The notes under the pieces are model-generated. The model was given only the letters and a program-made list of their open reading frames with translations, did no database searches and had not been told where the DNA came from. Position numbers and translations under genes: made by a program. From positions 969,221-1,033,220 of the forward strand of contig QRFJ01000048.1 in the NCBI GenBank assembly GCA_006176705.1: a stretch of DNA of 64,000 nt. The letters are read 5' to 3'. Shown piece by piece: positions 59,052-64,000 of the stretch (its first letter is position 1; every line of letters starts with the position of its first letter). The stretch is from Cocos nucifera (taxonomy: Eukaryota > Streptophyta > Magnoliopsida > Arecales > Arecaceae).

Positions 59052-59469
59052 ACGGCAAGGTGGTGTGTGGTGCTTGCAGTGCTAGCGCTGGCACTGGCAC
59101 TGGCGCCAGTTCTAGCTAACGCTAAGAATGTGCCGGGCCAAGTCTCAGAAAACGCCAGGAATCCGGCCAGCGACAATGCTGCTGGTCTCCACGACCAAAA
59201 GGGATCGATCGACTTTGTCATCGGTGGAGTTGGTGGCTACGGTGGCCTAGGTGGTGCCACCATCGGTGGCCTGCCAGTCCTCGGCGGAGCGGCGGGAGGC
59301 GTTGGTGGTTTCGGTGGCGTACGTGGCCGGACTTGGTGGGGCTGGTGGTGCAGGAGGCGTTGGTGGTGTCGGCGGTCTGGGTGGCGTTGGAGGTGGTATC
59401 GGTGGCGTTGGTGCTCTTGCTGGTCTACTTGGAGGTGGCGCCGGTGCATGGTATCTTTCCCGGAGGTAG
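59052..59469 (+). pseudogene. Glycine-rich secreted (cell wall-type) protein, start lost and frameshifted
   Basis: The frame beginning at 59052 reads ARWCVVLAVLALALALAPVL then ANAKNVPGQ, a textbook signal peptide with likely cleavage after ANA. It continues with NPASDNAAGLHDQKGSIDFV and a Gly-rich region (GGVGGYGGLGGATIGGLPVL). The codon expected to be ATG is ACG (59052-59054), and no other in-frame ATG is nearby. At about 59312-59322 the Gly-rich reading jumps to the next frame (VAGLGGAGGAGGVGGVGGLG) and ends at 59467 with GAWYLSRR. The shift fits one extra base. Such proteins are usually small structural proteins of the cell wall. It is a recent pseudogene, unless the start lies in an upstream exon and the shift is a sequence error. 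Confidence 0.75.
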
Positions 59470-61265
59470 TTGACCCATGTCTCGTCCTCGTCGTGTGCAT
59501 GTTATTGCATGCAAGCGAGGGGTTAATTAGGTGCGACATCGATCGGGAGAGAGTCCTTAATTTATTTAGTTGGTCTTCGAATAGGATAAGTTTTCTTCAC
59601 GCATGATGCTTGCTACTAAGTGGATGTTTGGTTGAAGGGAGTTGGAGTTTATAATCAAAATGAAAATAGATGATTTTGTTCTAATTATTTAGTTGGAAGG
59701 GTTTTATTTCAATTTTGATTTCAGAATGAAATAAGAATGATCTAATCTATCCCAAATTCAATCTGCATCCTGGATCACTTTCTCCTCTAAGATGTCCAAA
59801 TAGAGTGGAAATTTACAGGCCAACCCTTGAGCTCGAGGCAAGTTAGAAAGGTTCTGACGCAAATAAGAACTGCTTTTTGATATTTTCATCGTTCGTTCGT
59901 TTTTCAGGGATTATTTAGTCTCTGGGGAAAAGAGAAGCTGGGGATACACCAACTTTATAGAAAATACGAAGATAACTAATTTGGCTTCGGGCATGCTGGA
60001 CTCGAACTTATTGATGCTAATTAGAAGTAATTATTCAGTTTGGCTTGGTTTGCTCAGTCCAGTCGTCTGATGTTTGGGTCGATTTCCATGGGATGGTTTG
60101 GTATGTAATGATTTTGTTCGATATGGTTTGATGAAAACATTTCTGACTGATAGAGGATTAAAATTTAAGCCAAGGCTAATGGAAAAATCAGAAGCCGCAT
60201 TGTAGACACAACAAAAGCGATTTATCATCTCCCCTTTCAGCACCATTTCTACCTATACAAATCCTTTTCTGCGCAAAAATCTCTATCGGCCTTCAGCCTT
60301 TAAGCTTGAACCAAGCTAACCTGATTGCCGACCGGTCTAACCTTTTTTTTTTCTTCCAAGGAAATATTGATGCCCAAGATCCATGATGCGTATTCATGTG
60401 AAGAAAAGTTCAGGGGAAAATGACCAATAATACCGCTTGACGCTGCACGTCTAGATTAAGTGGTTGCACATTAGAATCTTCACAACAAGCCTTCTCAAGT
60501 CGGGCAGGAATAGGCGCTAATAAGTTGGAACAGTTCGTACAAAAAAGCACAAAAGACAGGAGAACAAAAACTATTTTAAACAAGTGAATGAAATAATTAA
60601 TTAACGAATAAAAGTAATAATAATTTTAGGTTAATATCAATGTATTTCAGGGTAGCTGATGATGCTTGATCAAAGAATGCGCACATCACAAAACAGAAGA
60701 GAATGGGATTCCATAGCAGAGAATGGATGACCAACTCCCGAGATCCGATCCAGCATCAATGCAAAGAAAGAGGCCGCTCACTCAAATGATGACCCAAAAT
60801 CCAAGATCCCCAATCAGTAGTGCGATTTGTACAAAATGAAACAATTATAGTTAGTTGCTAGAAGTCCAAAGACAAGAAATGTATACAGAAATCCTTGTCT
60901 CCATATGGGTTTCATATATGAGAATCCTCCTTCCTGGGCAACACAAACACCATGCTCATGAATGACAAATTCCCAACGATATTTTCACTTACAAATATAC
61001 AAATCGGACAAGGAATCATTGGGAGGCCAGGAAAATTTTTGATGAGGTTAATTTCTGCGTTGATGCTGTATACCGAAGATCCGACAGCAAGCGACTTCCT
61101 GTTTAAGCCTTTTGTCGTAGTTGCTTCGCTTGTGGAAAGAGAGAACCCTTGCAACATTTGCAGCTTTGTTATGTTTCCAGGAGCTTGACAAAATCTTCAA
61201 GTCATGCCCCTTTTGTAGAGTCGACATGATAAAAACTGTTTTTCAGTATGTATATGCTTAAAATT
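59470..61265. other. Intergenic region and 3' UTR of the O-fucosyltransferase gene
   Basis: I see no supported gene. The part next to 61265 is probably the 3' UTR of the minus-strand gene. 59618-59770 begins GGATGTTTGGTTGAAGG, a MITE-like start, but I could not find a matching end. Confidence 0.4.
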
Positions 61266-63132
61266 TTAATCATCAGGATCCATCTCTTCATCCTGTTCAG
61301 GTCTGTTTCCATCAATTCTGCTTCCATTTTCAGAGTCGCCCTCCTCATCGCTGTCATCCTCAGGCAACTCACCCTCCTCAACTTCCTCATCTTGTGCACC
61401 AGTGGCCTTTGCAGAAACCATTGCAAGGCCATGAACCATCCAGTCTGGGCACCTGTCCTCACCACCATATAGCAGTTCACCATTTTGGCCCTTCACAAGC
61501 TTAGAATTGTTGGGCAATGTGGACGTTCTACAGGAACATTCTGGCAATGGATGAGAAAGGAATGATGCAGGTTTTGATAATTGGGCCTCCGCTATGAAGC
61601 CATCCACACCTAAACTCTTGTTGAGGTGATCCCTCACGAGAACCGTCCAGTTGCGTTTTGGATGATATAGATTGTCACGATTAGTTTCAAAAAGCTCAAC
61701 AATAGTTTTCCTGGTACAAGGTAAGAAGTCAATTACTGCAGAACATAGACATATATAATATTGAAATTGATAGGCACCTGAACTTCTAAAATGGAATGGA
61801 TGTATGCTTCTAGCACCTATGACTTGCCAAACAGTTTAAGTTGCTAGATTTGCTATAAGCCCAGGAATCATACCAACTCATACCGCATATTTATATAGCA
61901 AGAAATTTACTCTTTGGCTTAGTGGTCAGTAAATATATAGATAAAATAAGACAGACTAATTTTTATAAAGATGCTTGACATAAAGTTCTCAATTCCAGAT
62001 ATTATAGCAAGTTCATTTATGAAATTCTTCAAGATAAAGAAGGAAATCACCAACCAAACTGCTTCCAGAAACCTATCATGTTTTATACTGTGTAATCTAC
62101 CAGTTTTCGATTCTGTTTAATGTCATATTTGGTCGAATTTGGAATTTTATTAGTAAACTTTATGGTTATGGCTTTACAGTAAGAACTTTACAGAAACAAA
62201 CATCAGCAGTTATAATTAGGTTGAATAATTGTTATAGGATATCAAATATAAGATATACGAGCTTAAGTAGCAGGCATTATTAGTTAAGCTGGACCTGCAG
62301 CTCCTGTTGACCCTCTCAGAACATTTTGCCTGCTTCTTGTTCTAAGAAGATGGGAAAAATAATTAACAGACGCACTGGTAAATGTATTGCAACCAGGACA
62401 TGGTAATTTAACATCACGAATTAAATGCATCCAAAAGCCACTCTGATACCTAACTAATGCAATTGATGCATGAATGATGAGTTGTCATGTATGATCATCA
62501 ATAGCAAACCATAAGTCATTCTAGTCACTAGATCAACTGGATGGTTCAACAGCAACACAGTAGCCCATAGGATTTTACCTGTCAGGGCGGTATGTCATGC
62601 CAGAAGCTGTTTGGTATAGTCGGTGCCCCATGATCAAGCCTGAAAAATCTGGCCACCCACTCCCATCATTGTTGAAGCCAGGAAAGAATGCATCAGCTTC
62701 AATGGAAACATAATAATCAAGAGCATCCCAGAGCAACCTGTGTGCCTGCGTCCTCAAATCCAAAGGCAAAGGGTCTGGCTCTTTGTCAGTCTCGGCAACC
62801 CAACCGTACCAACCTTCCTTCTCATGCTGATAAAAAGGCCTAGCAGGAGGTGGAGGAAGTGGTCGTGGCCGAGGCCCAGCTCTTTTCCACTCTTCAATAA
62901 GTTGTTTCTCACTTTTCACAGGAGAGGGTTGATGCAGATTTGAAGGAAGAGGGTATTCGGGTCCAAACAAACTGGACAGCTCTTTCTTACTGCACAAAGA
63001 AGTACGATCCACTAAGTTTGTGTACATGGCTCGCAAAGGAATTAAAATCCTTTGCCCACCAAACGTTTCAGCACCAGCCACATATATTATTGTATTTGGA
63101 GGATATCCCATTGCCCTAAGGAGAAGCCCCAC
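61266..63132 (-). CDS. O-fucosyltransferase family protein, C-terminal part
   Basis: The two last exons are 63132-62579 (554 bp) and 61710-61266 (445 bp), joined in frame through a GT...AG intron of 868 bp. They give 332 aa plus stop. The 5' exons are outside the window; the preceding intron is at least 868 bp. The first residues VGLLLRAMGYPPNTIIYVAG then ETFGGQRILIPLRAMYTNLV are the conserved C-terminal motif of the plant GDP-fucose protein O-fucosyltransferase family (PF10250). LDYYVSIEADAFFPGFNNDG and DFSGLIMGHRLYQTASGMTY follow, then a conserved basic stretch ending in WTVLVRDHLN. The C-terminus is strongly acidic (DEEVEEGELPEDDSDEEGD). The protein is probably a Golgi enzyme or enzyme-like protein; substrate unknown. 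No defect is seen in the visible part. Confidence 0.9.
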
Positions 63133-63135
63133 CTG

Positions 63136-64000
63136 CACAGTAACCTTTTTGTCAATCAAACTAGTGGTAAAAAACTATATAAATGATGCAACAGGAGGCT
63201 ACAACAAGCACCAGCTTATGGTTGAGAAAATGATCAAGCTATTCAGACCTTCCAAAAAAGAAATAATGATACAAGAGATAAAATGTTACGATATTAAGAG
63301 AAATATAAACTATGAAAACCACAAAGGTTGATGTTGCAAAATAGATAGAATATTTGCCTTTTATTTATGTCACAGCAGATGAACAAAATTATCACTAAGT
63401 CCCAGATCAAGAAAAATACTGGTTAGAAAGGGACATATCAATAGAAAGGAACACTTTTACAGGTTATGCAGATAAGCGAGCATAAATACAATATGAAAGA
63501 AAAGGAGCTTCTTCAGCTTTTTCTATGGTTCACATACTAAAATTCCACCACTGCAAACAGGATAAGAAGATCCCCAAGAAATTCTAACAGGTATCACTTG
63601 CTCTGCTTCGTTATATGAAACCTTCTAAGGGGAAAATAATTACCTAAGATGTTCTTCAGCAACAATTGGCTAAATGTTAACAAATTAACCAGCAAAATAA
63701 GAAAGGCACTTTTAGCATCATTTAATAGAAATAGTTTGGCCAGAAGCTGATGGAATTATATCGTCCATGGAAAACTTATTAACTAAAATATGACATGATT
63801 AGAACTGCACAGCAACAATTCAGATCACCACTACACTGTATAACAGCTTCAATGATAACACTAACTTTTGCTAGCAATCACAGGGACTCTCAAGTTATAT
63901 AAAACCACAAAATCACAGGGACTCTCCAGATGTATAACACCACGAGTTTCAAAGAAACAAAGCATGATACATAATTTGAGCTACAATTCTCTCATGAAGT
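63136..64000. other. Intron of the O-fucosyltransferase gene
   Basis: The region lies upstream of an exon with a good acceptor (CTGTGCAG next to 63132). I find no further exon in it, so it is most likely intron reaching beyond the window. Confidence 0.55.

Overview
This window is nuclear DNA of a flowering plant. The evidence is spliced plant genes (a galectin-domain glycosyltransferase, a CLE signalling peptide, a plant-type O-fucosyltransferase), plant-type Ty3/gypsy LTR retrotransposons of Tat-like layout, LINE relics and AT-rich inverted-repeat elements. Large nested retrotransposons and long introns suggest a large genome. A monocot, possibly a palm, is my guess, but nothing here proves the species.

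Layout. 1-2759: right part of an inverted family A retrotransposon (A1). 3780-19656: family B retrotransposon with 686-bp LTRs and target duplication ATATG. It was itself hit twice by family A, as a solo LTR (5713-6691, TSD CCGAC) and as a gag-only element (9008-13954, TSD ATCGG/ATCGA). 19825-20480: three exons of a host gene on the minus strand whose remaining exons would lie beyond element B; it looks broken. 22009-24118: LINE relic and two hairpin elements. 26784-33041: intact seven-exon hydroxyproline O-galactosyltransferase-like gene, 667 aa. 36864-38172: two-exon CLE25-like peptide gene whose second coding exon is only 40 bp. 39365-52128: family C retrotransposon, badly decayed. 52129-58262: relics, including a MITE, a LINE 3' end with poly(A) and a 1.5-kb foldback element. 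59052-59469: glycine-rich secreted protein gene with lost start codon and a frameshift. 61266-63132: last two exons of an O-fucosyltransferase-family gene, 5' part beyond the window.

The three LTR families share a primer-binding-site core (GGCGYTAGARG). B and C are potentially autonomous in layout: gag, protease, reverse transcriptase, two successive RNase H domains and integrase. Both also carry, 3' of integrase, long open frames on the opposite strand encoding a domain like the 'putative gypsy type transposon' family plus coiled coils. A3 has only gag and a large tandem repeat, so it must have depended on proteins supplied in trans. All copies contain stops or frameshifts and appear inactive. 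The host genes stand alone and do not form a pathway or cluster. The most notable signals are the conserved antisense frames in two divergent families, the nested insertion that invaded a host gene, and the cryptic split CLE gene.
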